Shown in pieces: positions 1 through 7,449 of a stretch of 64,000 nt of DNA. The notes below the pieces were generated by a model. The model was not told the DNA's origin. It did not search any database and saw only the letters and a program-made list of their open reading frames with translations. The position numbers and the translations under genes were made by a program. The stretch comes from Alcaligenes faecalis (lineage in GTDB: Bacteria; Pseudomonadota; Gammaproteobacteria; Burkholderiales; Burkholderiaceae_B): assembly GCF_005311025.1 (NCBI RefSeq), contig NZ_CP031747.1, forward strand, positions 2,416,954-2,480,953, written 5' to 3'. Positions within the stretch are counted from its first letter, which is position 1, and every line of letters begins with the position of its first letter.

Positions 1-39
1 AGAAAAGAGAGAGCCGATACCCATCGGCCCCACAGATAT

Positions 40-246
40 CTAGTGAAGGGTAGAGGCCCCGGCCTCGCCTAAGCCGTGAAGCTCATTCCACAGCAGCCTG
101 TCCAGCACGCCCTCTACATGGGCCTCTGTTGGGTATTCAAACATTTGCCTGGCCAGCTCTTCGGCACGATCCAGCAGCTCCAGGCGCTCTAAGTCAATTT
201 CTTCTTCCATGCCGGTAGTGTCCGGCGCATTCAGATTCTTATCCAT
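40..246 (-). CDS. Small acidic hypothetical prophage protein
   Basis: A 68-residue acidic protein (many Glu, Asp and Leu) that I do not recognise. It is divergent from the YdaT-like gene at 310, so the 63-bp gap between them probably holds promoters for both directions. The ribosome site is weak (GGGA about 8 bases before ATG). Predicted mostly helical, with a Leu/Glu-rich stretch at residues 18-35. In lambdoid phages a reverse-strand gene here would belong to the immunity region, but there is no visible helix-turn-helix. Confidence 0.5.
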   Translation of the reverse strand: MDKNLNAPDTTGMEEEIDLERLELLDRAEELARQMFEYPTEAHVEGVLDRLLWNELHGLGEAGASTLH

Positions 247-309
247 ACGTAGTTCCCGAGGATTGCAAAGGTCTCAGGGGCTACTTTACGAAAGCAGGAC
301 GGATCAATC

Positions 310-882
310 ATGCGAAACGAATCGCACAAATCCAAGCTGAAGACGTTGCTGCACTACGTCGATCAATGGCGCGCACGCGTGGGGAGCCGGGAGGCGGTGG
401 CCCTGGCCATTGTGGAAACCCATCAACGCCACGGACTGGAGTCCAGCAGCAAAATCCGTTTCGAGACAGCCGGTGACACATTCACGTTGGCCAAGAATGC
501 AGCTGATCGGATCTTCCGCTGGCTCGACGATCAGACGAAAGACAACAACTACATGCCGGCGAACTTCGAGCAGTCCATTCTCCTGGCCATGCCCGAAGAC
601 CTGCGCTACGCCTATGTGAACGAAATGCTTCGTCCGCTGGGCTTCTCCGCGCGCAAGTTCATTTTCTGCTTCGGGCAAGAGTTCGATGTGGTGGACCGCG
701 TGAAGGCGATCAACAAGGAAGGCTCGGAAGCCATGGCGGCGGTGCTGAACCTTTCCCAGGACAGCAGCTTGGATGCGATGGAAGCCGCACACAAGGAACT
801 GTCTGAATCCATCGGTACGCAGCGCGCGGCTCGCTCGGCTCTGGAGGAGCAGATCGCCCAGCGTAAGCATGTGGGAGCCTGA
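310..882 (+). CDS. YdaT/CII-like phage regulatory protein
   Basis: A 190-residue protein resembling the YdaT family (Pfam 'putative bacterial toxin YdaT') of Rac-type prophages. The shared feature is a KIFRWLD-like segment, here RIFRWLDDQT near residue 67, after an N-terminal helical region. YdaT has been described as a functional analogue of lambda CII, so a role in the lysis/lysogeny decision or early regulation fits. The C-terminal third (residues 140-190) is a charged, probably coiled-coil helix. AGGA lies about 9 bases before the ATG. It is the first gene of the rightward early operon; its stop is 2 bases from ninB. The family link is from memory of the motif. Confidence 0.6.
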   Translation: MRNESHKSKLKTLLHYVDQWRARVGSREAVALAIVETHQRHGLESSSKIRFETAGDTFTLAKNAADRIFRWLDDQTKDNNYMPANFEQSILLAMPEDLRYAYVNEMLRPLGFSARKFIFCFGQEFDVVDRVKAINKEGSEAMAAVLNLSQDSSLDAMEAAHKELSESIGTQRAARSALEEQIAQRKHVGA

Positions 883-883
883 T

Positions 884-1294
884 ATGCGTTTGATCTATCG
901 GGAGTTCACGCTTCGGGATGGACTGAGTTGGAACAACCTTGTGGCATTGGTGCGGGCGAATGCGCGTGCCGCGATCGACAACGATAAGCCGCTCAAGGTC
1001 ATCGTGACTCAAGCAGAGGCAAAGCGTCGCAGCGTCCAGAATCGCTACTACTGGGCCGCGGTGATCACTCCGATCGCTGAGCAGGCCTGGGTGGGCGGGC
1101 GCCAGTTCAGCAAAGAGTCCTGGCACGAACTGTATGGGCGCTTGTTCGGTGTTTGCGAAGACATCACGTTGCCTGATGGTGAGGTGGTTACCCGCCGGCT
1201 GTCCACCACTGATATGACGGTCTCGCAGTTTTCGGAGTACTGCGAGCGTGTTCAGGCTCATGCCGCCCAAGAGTATGGAGTGGAGTTCTCATGA
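884..1294 (+). CDS. ninB: NinB-like recombination protein
   Basis: A 136-residue NinB/Orf family protein, the usual length. Typical features are the early AEAKRRSVQNRYYWA segment (about residues 44-58) and a C-terminal part rich in acidic and aromatic residues. In lambda, NinB (Orf) is a single-strand DNA binding mediator that can replace RecFOR in phage recombination. The longer open frame starts at 773 inside the upstream gene; the ATG at 884, just after the upstream stop, matches the family N terminus. Its stop overlaps the next start (ATGA at 1291), indicating coupling. Confidence 0.85.
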   Translation: MRLIYREFTLRDGLSWNNLVALVRANARAAIDNDKPLKVIVTQAEAKRRSVQNRYYWAAVITPIAEQAWVGGRQFSKESWHELYGRLFGVCEDITLPDGEVVTRRLSTTDMTVSQFSEYCERVQAHAAQEYGVEFS

Positions 1295-1689
1295 GAGCCT
1301 GGAACAGTACCCTGCGTGCCAGCGGACCGCTGCGCACTTATAAGCCGATGAAAGCTACGGCCTGGAAGAAGCGGGCGCCCAAGAAGCGACCAGGTCGGCA
1401 CGATGCCAAGCTGCGTAATGCCGTGCGTGGCCACCCCTGTTATTTGCAGATTCCCGGGCTGTGTCGCAGCTATCCCGACGACCCGACTGTGGTCCCGTGC
1501 CATCCCAACTGGGTGGAATATGACAAGGCAGGCGGACTGAAAGCCCCTGATTTTTATACCGTCCCTGGCTGCCACGCCTGCCACGCAGAGCTGGACCAAG
1601 GACGGCGATTCACTCGCGATGAGAAGAAAGCTATTTGGGAACGCGCGTTCGCTGCTTGGCGACCAGTGCGGGATAAGGAGTTTGTATGA
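1291..1689 (+). CDS. YbcO-like (DUF1364) putative nuclease
   Basis: A 132-residue protein matching the DUF1364/YbcO family of lambdoid prophages. YbcO has an HNH-like fold with a zinc ribbon and is a predicted DNA nuclease. Seen here: GHPCYLQIPGLC (about residues 47-58), a central His (PCHPNW), and the GCHACHAELD motif near residues 92-101, which carries the Cys and His residues expected to bind metal. The first 40 residues are basic, unlike the compact DefC family core, and may bind DNA. It overlaps ninB by 4 bases and the replication gene by 4 bases, so all three are translationally coupled. Confidence 0.75.
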   Translation: MRAWNSTLRASGPLRTYKPMKATAWKKRAPKKRPGRHDAKLRNAVRGHPCYLQIPGLCRSYPDDPTVVPCHPNWVEYDKAGGLKAPDFYTVPGCHACHAELDQGRRFTRDEKKAIWERAFAAWRPVRDKEFV

Positions 1690-2510
1690 GCGTCAAGGTA
1701 ATGACGGCCGTATTTGAACGGTACCCAGTTGGTGGCGGGGAGATGATTCTCGCCCTGGCGCTGGCCGATCACGCTGATGATGACGGATGCAAGGTGTTCC
1801 CGTCCATTGAGCATCTGATGATCAAGACGCGGCAATCGCGCCGCACGGTCCAGTATCAGCTACGCAGGATGGAAGAGTCTGGCTGGCTGATTCTGGTCAA
1901 TAGCGGCCATGGTGGACGGGGGCAGTCTCGTGAGTATCGAATCAACCTTGATTGGATTAAAGGCGGCGAATTACCGGGCCAAAAGAACGGCGCAGAAATT
2001 GCACCCATTTCTGATGAAAAAAACGGTGCAGATTTTGCACCCATTAATTCACCTGAAAAGGGCGCAATCCACGACATAAAGGGCGCATCTGACGACACAA
2101 AGGGTGCAAACGACGACATGAAAGGGTGCAACGGGTTGCACCCGCATATAACCATCATAGAACCATCAAGTAACCGTCATAAACCATCAAGTAACCGTCA
2201 TAAACCATCAAAGGCTGGCGCCCTGGTTTTGCCCGATTGGCTGGATTCTGATGCGTGGTCGATGTGGGATGAATTCCGAAAAGAAAAATCCGGTAAGGCT
2301 TGGACGGAGGCAGCCAAACGGCTTTCTCTGCGAACGCTTGCCAAGCTGCATGCCGCCGGGCAGGACCCAACAGCCGCCATTGAGCAGAGCATTGAGCGTG
2401 GCTGGACCGGCTTGTTTGAATTGAAAAAATCGATTGTAGGAGCAGTGAAACATGGAAACTTTGCAGACCAAGACTATCGGGCAGGTGTCGGTGCAGACGG
2501 CAGTTTCTAG
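1686..2510 (+). CDS. Phage replication initiator, helix-turn-helix (O-like)
   Basis: A 274-residue protein with an N-terminal winged-helix domain (about residues 15-85; the helix-turn segment is TRQSRRTVQYQLRRMEESGWL). A low-complexity linker follows (about residues 100-180) with repeated GA-P-I / KGA(S/N)DD units and a tandem PSSNRHK heptapeptide, then a C-terminal helical domain. An initiator followed directly by a DnaC-like loader matches the lambda O/P arrangement. The linker DNA carries direct repeats, as lambda's ori does inside O. It starts within the overlap with the YbcO-like gene and its end overlaps the loader by 59 bases. Confidence 0.75.
   Translation: MSVKVMTAVFERYPVGGGEMILALALADHADDDGCKVFPSIEHLMIKTRQSRRTVQYQLRRMEESGWLILVNSGHGGRGQSREYRINLDWIKGGELPGQKNGAEIAPISDEKNGADFAPINSPEKGAIHDIKGASDDTKGANDDMKGCNGLHPHITIIEPSSNRHKPSSNRHKPSKAGALVLPDWLDSDAWSMWDEFRKEKSGKAWTEAAKRLSLRTLAKLHAAGQDPTAAIEQSIERGWTGLFELKKSIVGAVKHGNFADQDYRAGVGADGSF
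2161..2212. repeat. 21-bp direct repeats, candidate phage origin iterons
   Basis: Two perfect 21-bp copies (2161-2181 and 2182-2202) and a 10-base partial third copy from 2203, with a weaker related copy just before (2149-2160). The unit starts AACCATCAAGTAACCGTCAT. Because 21 is a multiple of 3 it also gives the PSSNRHK protein repeat. Position inside the initiator gene matches lambda ori. Flanking GGTGCAA/TTGCACC motifs (2007-2143) are also repeated and partly palindromic. Confidence 0.55.
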
Positions 2511-3282
2511 CCTGGTCGGCCAGATGCAGACCGAAGAACGGTCGTGCGTTCAGCATGGGCCTTATGTGTCCAGCTTTTGGGGTCTAGGCGGTGGTTTCTG
2601 GACTGACTGTCCTGCATGCGAGAAACAGCGCCGAGACCAGGAGCAGATAGAAGCCGTGCGCCAAGCAGAGCACAACAGGGCGCAGGCTCGTATGCAGAAC
2701 GCGTTGCAACGTGCCGCTATTCCTGCTCGCTTTGCTGACCGACGATTTGAAAATTTTGAGCAGCATTGTGACGGCGCGGCCCACGCATTGACAAGCATGC
2801 AGGAGTACGCCGGGAATTTTGCTGAAACCCTGAAAGCGGGCCGCTGCATGCTGCTGGTGGGAACGGTAGGGGCGGGTAAGACGCACTTAGCAGCTGCGAC
2901 CGCACATAGCGTGATAGCCCAAGGTTACTCAGCCGTGTTTGCCTCGGTGATGAGTGCGGTACGTAGCGTAAAGGAAACCTACCGACGGGATTCTGACCGC
3001 ACGGAGCGCGATGCGATCGATGCACTGATTGCTCCTGACCTGCTGATCCTAGACGAGGTTGGCGTGCAGTTCGGGAGCGAAGCAGAAAAGCTGATCCTGT
3101 TTGAGATCGTCAATGGGCGCTATGAATCGGTCAAGCCCACGATCCTGTTAAGTAATCTGAATATAGAGGGCTTAAAAGCATACATGGGCGAGCGTGCTGT
3201 CGATCGATTGCGCGAGGGCGGGGGCAGGCAGATTGTTTTCGACTGGCCTAGCTATAGGGCTAACGTGAGCCGCGGCGGATAG
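2452..3282 (+). CDS. DnaC-like helicase loader ATPase
   Basis: A 276-residue AAA+ protein of the DnaC/IstB group. A zinc-finger-like N terminus (C32, then CPAC at 53-56) precedes a charged helix (60-90). Then Walker A GTVGAGKT (137-144), Walker B LLILDEVG, a sensor-type LSN in ILLSNLN, and an arginine-containing DRLREGGG near the end. The role is to load the replicative helicase at the phage origin, like lambda P but of the DnaC type. The start overlaps the initiator gene. It is followed two bases later by a small gene at 3285. Confidence 0.85.
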   Translation: METLQTKTIGQVSVQTAVSSLVGQMQTEERSCVQHGPYVSSFWGLGGGFWTDCPACEKQRRDQEQIEAVRQAEHNRAQARMQNALQRAAIPARFADRRFENFEQHCDGAAHALTSMQEYAGNFAETLKAGRCMLLVGTVGAGKTHLAAATAHSVIAQGYSAVFASVMSAVRSVKETYRRDSDRTERDAIDALIAPDLLILDEVGVQFGSEAEKLILFEIVNGRYESVKPTILLSNLNIEGLKAYMGERAVDRLREGGGRQIVFDWPSYRANVSRGG

Positions 3283-3284
3283 TC

Positions 3285-3590
3285 ATGTCTGAAATTGAAA
3301 TATCTTTGAACATGCTCCCAGTGCCGAATTCTAATTTTTGGATTCTTACTGAGACAGTCTCTTTCACGAGATCAGTTAGTGCCAAGGAAATTGTTTCCTC
3401 GATTTCTTTAATAGAAAACCCTTTCATTACCTCAGACAAGGAAGGGGGATGGCGGGTTAAAGATAAATCATCAAAAGCATCGTGCGTCTTCAGCTCTTTG
3501 GAGTCAGTCATGGGGCCTCTACATAAAAAAAGCGGTGTGCTTCAGTGTATGAGAAAACTAATAACCGCGCAGCTTTCGGAGGCCGCATGA
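3285..3590 (+). CDS. Small hypothetical nin-region protein
   Basis: A 101-residue protein with no family I recognise. Gene context supports it: it begins two bases after the loader stop, with GGCGGA upstream, and its TGA overlaps the next ATG (ATGA at 3587). Base composition is AT-richer than neighbours. A reverse-strand ORF (3260-3511, 83 residues, AGAGG upstream) covers most of the same DNA and looks protein-like too; the coupled layout favours the plus strand but I cannot exclude the other. Confidence 0.5.
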   Translation: MSEIEISLNMLPVPNSNFWILTETVSFTRSVSAKEIVSSISLIENPFITSDKEGGWRVKDKSSKASCVFSSLESVMGPLHKKSGVLQCMRKLITAQLSEAA

Positions 3591-3922
3591 AGAGCAAGTA
3601 CGGAAACCGCAAAGTCACGCTGGACGGCTACACCTTCGATTCCAAGAGGGAAGCCATGCGATACAGCCAACTCCAATTGCTGCAGAGGGCAGGGCAGATT
3701 ACGGGCCTGGAACTGCAGCCGCGTTTCGAGCTGATCCCCAAGCAGCGCCGTGACGATGGCAAAGCGGAACGTGCCTGTGAGTACGTGGCCGACTTCCGGT
3801 ATACGGACACGGCCACCGGCCAGCAGGTAATCGAGGATGCCAAGGGCATGCGTACGCGGGACTACGTAATGAAGCGCAAGCTCATGCTTCAGGTCCACGG
3901 CATTTCTGTTCGGGAGGTTTGA
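3587..3922 (+). CDS. DUF1064 family phage protein (nuclease-like)
   Basis: A 111-residue protein of the DUF1064 family, common in nin regions of temperate phages. Features: N-terminal KSKYGNRKV, then FDSKREAMRYSQL (residues 16-28), YVADF near residue 65, and ED(A)KGMRT-(D)-Y-(M)KRKL near residues 81-95. The E...D...ExK arrangement resembles PD-(D/E)XK endonucleases such as VSR/RusA-like resolvases; catalysis is inferred, not shown. GGAGG at 3578-3582 sets the ATG at 3587 rather than the upstream start at 3545. Confidence 0.8.
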   Translation: MKSKYGNRKVTLDGYTFDSKREAMRYSQLQLLQRAGQITGLELQPRFELIPKQRRDDGKAERACEYVADFRYTDTATGQQVIEDAKGMRTRDYVMKRKLMLQVHGISVREV

Positions 3923-3923
3923 T

Positions 3924-4094
3924 GTGTCATACCCAAGCTGGATGTACCAAGACCCATCCAAGCACGTTGATTTCGTGCGCCGGAAGCGGAAAGAGCATCA
4001 GGATCGGCAGCCCGAGGCGAAACGGGAACGGGCTCGGGAAGGACTTAAAGCGTTATTCGGGGAGGGCAACCATGCAAAAACTGAGCGGCGATGA
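3924..4094 (+). CDS. Small basic 56-residue phage protein, GTG start
   Basis: A short gene starting at GTG, with GGGAGG at 3912-3917 and ideal 6-base spacing, running to TGA at 4092-4094. The product is strongly basic and charged: it opens VSYPSWMYQDPSKHVDFV, continues with an Arg/Lys/Glu-rich helix, and ends NHAKTERR. The start overlaps the upstream stop region and the end overlaps the next gene by 23 bases, typical of dense nin operons. The residue pattern is far more protein-like than the alternative frame that opens at 3919/3922. No function recognised. Confidence 0.6.
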   Translation: MSYPSWMYQDPSKHVDFVRRKRKEHQDRQPEAKRERAREGLKALFGEGNHAKTERR

Positions 4095-4431
4095 TTTGCT
4101 TTGGAACTGGGCCCGCTGGTGCTGGTCCGGGGAAACGGTGGGCAACATGGAGCGGTACGTACTCTGGGAGGACGATTACCGCCCGATCAACCAAGACCAC
4201 GCTCAGGCTGTGGATGCCTTGTACCAGCGGCTGCCGCGCTATCAGGCCATGGTGGTGCAGGCTGAGTACACCCGGAAGAACTCCCACTTTGGCAACCTAT
4301 CGGCATCTGAGCGCCTGGTGGTAGCTCGTCGGTGGATTCGCCAGATTACGGGAGCCATTTTGCGGGACGAGGATTACAAACGGCACCTGGAAGGATTCAG
4401 GGCTAAGGTAGAAAAGGAGATATTGCTTTGA
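4072..4431 (+). CDS. Phage protein in the position of a Q-type antiterminator
   Basis: A 119-residue protein with tryptophan-rich N terminus (LLWNWARWCWSG, residues 9-20), a central ALYQRLPRYQAMVVQAEYTR segment and a C-terminal helix. Short proteins with a helix pair like this, last in the early operon and ahead of the late genes, are often Q-like late antiterminators (Phage_antitermQ-type), and the many intrinsic-terminator-like hairpins in the late region would need one. That assignment is positional inference; I see no decisive motif. GGAGGG at 4061-4066 supports the ATG at 4072 over the longer frame. Confidence 0.6.
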   Translation: MQKLSGDDLLWNWARWCWSGETVGNMERYVLWEDDYRPINQDHAQAVDALYQRLPRYQAMVVQAEYTRKNSHFGNLSASERLVVARRWIRQITGAILRDEDYKRHLEGFRAKVEKEILL

Positions 4432-4730
4432 AGTATGCGTCGGAGGTGATTGATCTGCTGGCGGCGTATCCGGGGCGTCAGTTCAAGGTTCGACATATTG
4501 TTAGATTTGTAGCACCGAACTCTACTCCTAAACAGCGCGCCTCAATCCGAGTGGGAATTCAACGGGTATTGAATGCGCTTGAGGACTCTGGGCAGATAGA
4601 GAGCTCAAGAGGGCAGGTGACAAATGGCGCAGACGCTGAGTATTGGTGGAAAACCGCAACATCAAGTCCTTGCCGACCGCAACAGGAACCGCAACAATAC
4701 AGGCAGCACAACTGTGCCTATAGGTTTTGA
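4428..4730 (+). CDS. Small winged-helix-like hypothetical protein
   Basis: A 100-residue protein starting at TTG, with AAAGGAGA about 7 bases upstream and a 4-base overlap with the previous stop. The first 70 residues (FKVRHIVRFVAP, then QRASIRVGIQRVLNALEDSGQIESSRG) look like a small winged helix: helix, helix, recognition helix, wing. The last 25 residues are polar and Gln/Arg-rich. Possibly a DNA-binding regulator at the end of the early operon. A terminator-like hairpin follows at 4735. Confidence 0.6.
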   Translation: MKYASEVIDLLAAYPGRQFKVRHIVRFVAPNSTPKQRASIRVGIQRVLNALEDSGQIESSRGQVTNGADAEYWWKTATSSPCRPQQEPQQYRQHNCAYRF

Positions 4731-4734
4731 ACAG

Positions 4735-4770
4735 GCCCGCCCATCGAAAGATCGGTGGGCTTGTTATTTG
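4735..4770 (+). terminator. Intrinsic terminator after the early operon
   Basis: A near-perfect 10-bp stem (GCCCGCCCAT at 4735-4744 with ATCGGTGGGC at 4751-4760, one wobble and one mismatch), a six-base loop and then TTGTTATTTG. It sits 5 bases after the stop of the winged-helix-like gene. Confidence 0.6.
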
Positions 4771-4824
4771 CTCTTTGATCTCCTGCTAGCCATACTTAAT
4801 CACCTTTTACATTTAGGGGGTTAT

Positions 4825-5301
4825 ATGTTTGGCTATTCAATCCCAGAAACTGCCTGGCGAAAATCAGCTAATGTTGTTGAGGAAAAAAAAGCCGTTGAGA
4901 GCGTCGCGGATAGGCTTTTGAAAGCGATGATTAGCACGTCCAAAGATCTAGTCGATCATGGGCAGCCGATTGATATTGAGGTAGTAGATAAAAACGATAT
5001 CAATATTCTTGCTACGATATCGACGCATTTCGGGCAAGGCCGCTTATTGCTTGAGTGGGATTTATCTCGTGACCAGCTTGCGGGTCTTCTCGTTGTTGAA
5101 AAGAAGAGCCGGGACAGAATGGACCGAGTTGTATGGATCCCAGTATGGGGGTTAAGCATTCCCCAGCACGGGAACCCGACGACCCTTGACGGGGCGTTTT
5201 CCATCAATCTCACCGACTACCTCGGCGGCGACAGAAGACGAACAGTTTTTGAGGGGTTGATGTGCATCGTCTACGCGATAGCCTCAGGCTCGAGTAGTTG
5301 A
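4825..5301 (+). CDS. Hypothetical prophage protein
   Basis: A 158-residue protein I do not recognise. AGGGGG at 4815-4820 supports the ATG at 4825 over the longer frame from 4624, which overlaps the upstream gene and runs through a terminator. It is a soluble mixed alpha/beta protein: charged N-terminal helices (residues 10-45), then alternating strands with a LLLEWDLSRDQL segment. It lies between two terminator-like hairpins, so it may be a separately transcribed moron-like gene. Confidence 0.6.
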   Translation: MFGYSIPETAWRKSANVVEEKKAVESVADRLLKAMISTSKDLVDHGQPIDIEVVDKNDINILATISTHFGQGRLLLEWDLSRDQLAGLLVVEKKSRDRMDRVVWIPVWGLSIPQHGNPTTLDGAFSINLTDYLGGDRRRTVFEGLMCIVYAIASGSSS

Positions 5302-5320
5302 TTCATTGGTTGTGATGTCA

Positions 5321-5340
5321 CCGCCTCCGGGCGGTTTTTT
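5321..5340 (+). terminator. Intrinsic terminator (CCGCC/GGCGG, T6)
   Basis: Stem CCGCC 5321-5325, loop TCCG, stem GGCGG 5330-5334, then six T. It lies 14 bases upstream of the metallopeptidase-like gene. It is one of a family of similar hairpins at module junctions in this prophage. Confidence 0.75.
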
Positions 5341-5353
5341 ATGGATCGAAGAA

Positions 5354-5980
5354 ATGGCCCCGCTAGCGAGACCCTGCCCGCCTGATGATTTGGTTGGCGA
5401 GGAGGCGCAGCTATTTCTAACGCTTCGGCCCGCGCCAGAGATCGGCGAATGGGTGCAACGGAACATCTTGGCAGACGATGGCCCCATCCATAATCCTGAC
5501 CATTCCCACCTGATTGATGCTGACCCGTGCTTCCTATGGGCATCGACTGCTTTTACAAAGCAAGGCCGTACAGTACTGGGCCAATGTGAGCAAGTAATGG
5601 TCCGCGCCGGAGGCTGGCAGAAAGCCCGCCAGGAGCAACAGATGCGCGAATGGTTCGGCCACGTGCCGCAATTCATCATCACCCTGGCAGCCGATTACTG
5701 CTCCCAGTGCAGCGACATCGAGTTTTGCTCGCTGGTCGAACACGAGCTTTACCACATAGCCCACGCCCTGGACGAATTCGGCGCACCAAAATTCACGAAA
5801 GAGGGGCTGCCGAAGTTGGCGCTTCGCTCACACGATGTCGAAGAGTTCGTTGGCTTGGTGAGGCGCTACGGTGCCAGTTCAGAAGTCGCCCGCATCGTCG
5901 AGGCGGCAACCAAGCCGGCAGAGGTCGGAAATATCAACATTGCGAGGGCATGCGGAACCTGTCTGTTGAAGGCGGCGTAA
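5354..5980 (+). CDS. Putative phage metallopeptidase
   Basis: A 208-residue protein matching the 'putative phage metallopeptidase' domain. The active-site-like motif is VEHELYHIAHAL (about residues 130-141; HExxH with H-E-L-Y-H), followed by RSHDVEEFVGLVRRYGA near the C terminus, a conserved block of this family. The zinc-protease fold is inferred from HExxH; the substrate is unknown. A start at 5306 would run through the terminator hairpin, so the ATG at 5354 is preferred. It sits just before the terminase block, as commonly seen in siphoviral prophages. Confidence 0.75.
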   Translation: MAPLARPCPPDDLVGEEAQLFLTLRPAPEIGEWVQRNILADDGPIHNPDHSHLIDADPCFLWASTAFTKQGRTVLGQCEQVMVRAGGWQKARQEQQMREWFGHVPQFIITLAADYCSQCSDIEFCSLVEHELYHIAHALDEFGAPKFTKEGLPKLALRSHDVEEFVGLVRRYGASSEVARIVEAATKPAEVGNINIARACGTCLLKAA

Positions 5981-6007
5981 GACACAACCGAATGCGTATT
6001 CGCCGTA

Positions 6008-6889
6008 TTATTCGTGTAAACCGAGCTTTGATTTGGCATCTTCGGATGAGAAAGCGGACTCCAAGTAGATGTTTTCGTGATCTCGCAGGTACTTGAGCAA
6101 ACCCAGGGCAGGTGACACGGTCATATTGTCGAACAGAGCATATTTATTTATGTAATGGATAAAATTGTTTCCCGGTTTGGTGTATCCATTAGCGAATAGG
6201 ATGTACAGTTCTGTGTCTGATAGTTGAGCGCGAATTATCCGACAGTATTGCCATTTCTGAGCGGGGTTTAAGAATGACTGCTCGTCTATCCACTCAAAGA
6301 TTCCATAGAGTGTGCGCAGAAGTCTACCTATCCAGTCGGATCTGCTGCGGTACAGCGAGTCCCAATTGGTGGTTAGCGTAAATCTCGCTAGGTCCGGGGG
6401 GAAGCGCTCCTCCTCGGCAGGACCCCTGAATATAAAGAACGCGGCCTGTCGAAGCCCAGTTGTACCGTGCTCGATATGGTCGCTGCCTTCATGTCGTCGC
6501 AGTAGAGCTAGAGGAAACTCGAAGTCCGCAACCTGTCGATGGTATTGGTCGAGGCGCCGAAAGAATGTTTGCTCAAAATTTTGAAGTGCTAATAATTTGC
6601 TCTGGTCCCCCATCTGCTTCCTCTGATGATGAAGCGTCGCCACGAGAAGCATGATTGATGCGAACCCGATAAAAGGCCCGGCAGTGCCTCCTAAATAATT
6701 ACCGAAGTTGGCCCAGTCCGTTTTATCGTCGGAAAGACTGAAGCCAGAGGCATGAGCAAACTTTATGAGATACATAGCCAAGGCAATTGTTAGAGCCAAA
6801 TACCCAAGCAGCACTGCATACCAGCTTACTCGGTCGGTCTTGAGTCCTAAAAAATCCCATACCTTCTCTTTTTTATCCTGGCTCTTCAT
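6008..6889 (-). CDS. AbiC-like abortive-infection membrane protein (moron)
   Basis: A 293-residue protein resembling 'putative phage abortive infection protein' (putAbiC). Two N-terminal membrane helices (about residues 23-43 and 73-86) are followed by a cytoplasmic domain with NFEQTFFRRLDQYH, RTLYGIFEWID, CRIIRAQLSDTELYILFANG and an ending YLRDHENIYLE. That order of blocks is what I associate with the family. It is on the opposite strand between the metallopeptidase and terminase genes and is AT-richer than both, so it is probably expressed from the lysogen. Likely role: exclusion of competing phages. The exact mechanism is unknown. Confidence 0.7.
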   Translation of the reverse strand: MKSQDKKEKVWDFLGLKTDRVSWYAVLLGYLALTIALAMYLIKFAHASGFSLSDDKTDWANFGNYLGGTAGPFIGFASIMLLVATLHHQRKQMGDQSKLLALQNFEQTFFRRLDQYHRQVADFEFPLALLRRHEGSDHIEHGTTGLRQAAFFIFRGPAEEERFPPDLARFTLTTNWDSLYRSRSDWIGRLLRTLYGIFEWIDEQSFLNPAQKWQYCRIIRAQLSDTELYILFANGYTKPGNNFIHYINKYALFDNMTVSPALGLLKYLRDHENIYLESAFSSEDAKSKLGLHE

Positions 6890-6975
6890 CTCTAAACCCG
6901 ATTAATTATTGGCATAGTGGAGGTTGTAGCACATGGACATTAAAGACTAGACCACACCTAGACGGATTTCACATT

Positions 6976-7449
6976 ATGGCAAAGCTCAGTGAGGCCGCGC
7001 AGCGCTTCATTGTGCAAGCGCTTGCGTGCTACGACACGCCTACTCAAGTTGCAGAGGCGGTCAAGGAAGAATTTGGTATCGACGTTCCGCGTAACCAAGT
7101 GGGCCAGTACGACCCGACGAAGGTGTCTGGCCGCCAGTTATCGAAGAAGTGGAGCGACTTATTCCACGACACGCGGGAGCGGTTTCGGAAGGAAGTTGCA
7201 GAGATCCCGATTGCTGATCAGGCCTTCCGCCTACGTCAGCTTCACCGTATGGCGAACGAGGCGATGCGCCGTAAGAACATCGTACTGGCTGCTTCCTTGA
7301 TGGAGCAGGCTGCCAAGGAGATGGGCGGCATGTTCACCAACAAGCGGGAGCTGAGCGGGCCAGGCGGAAAGCCCATGGAGCATAGAACGGTGGTGGTCGA
7401 TGAAAAATCAGTCGCTGCCGCCGTCTCAGCACTTGAAGATGAGTACTGA
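6976..7449 (+). CDS. Terminase small subunit (DUF2280)
   Basis: A 157-residue DUF2280-type protein. The N-terminal part (FIVQALACYDTPTQVAEAVKEEFGI) contains the helix-turn-helix expected for DNA recognition, followed by YDPTK and a helical central domain. It would bind the packaging site and regulate the large subunit. The start has only a weak ribosome site. The end overlaps the large subunit start (7439) by 11 bases, in the standard TerS-TerL order. Confidence 0.85.
   Translation: MAKLSEAAQRFIVQALACYDTPTQVAEAVKEEFGIDVPRNQVGQYDPTKVSGRQLSKKWSDLFHDTRERFRKEVAEIPIADQAFRLRQLHRMANEAMRRKNIVLAASLMEQAAKEMGGMFTNKRELSGPGGKPMEHRTVVVDEKSVAAAVSALEDEY

Noticed and set aside
3260-3511. Reverse-strand 83-residue frame between loader and DUF1064 genes
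   Set aside because: It has a fair ribosome site and protein-like sequence, but the forward frame fits the operon exactly (2-base gap and ATGA overlap). Kept as an alternative in the feature at 3285.
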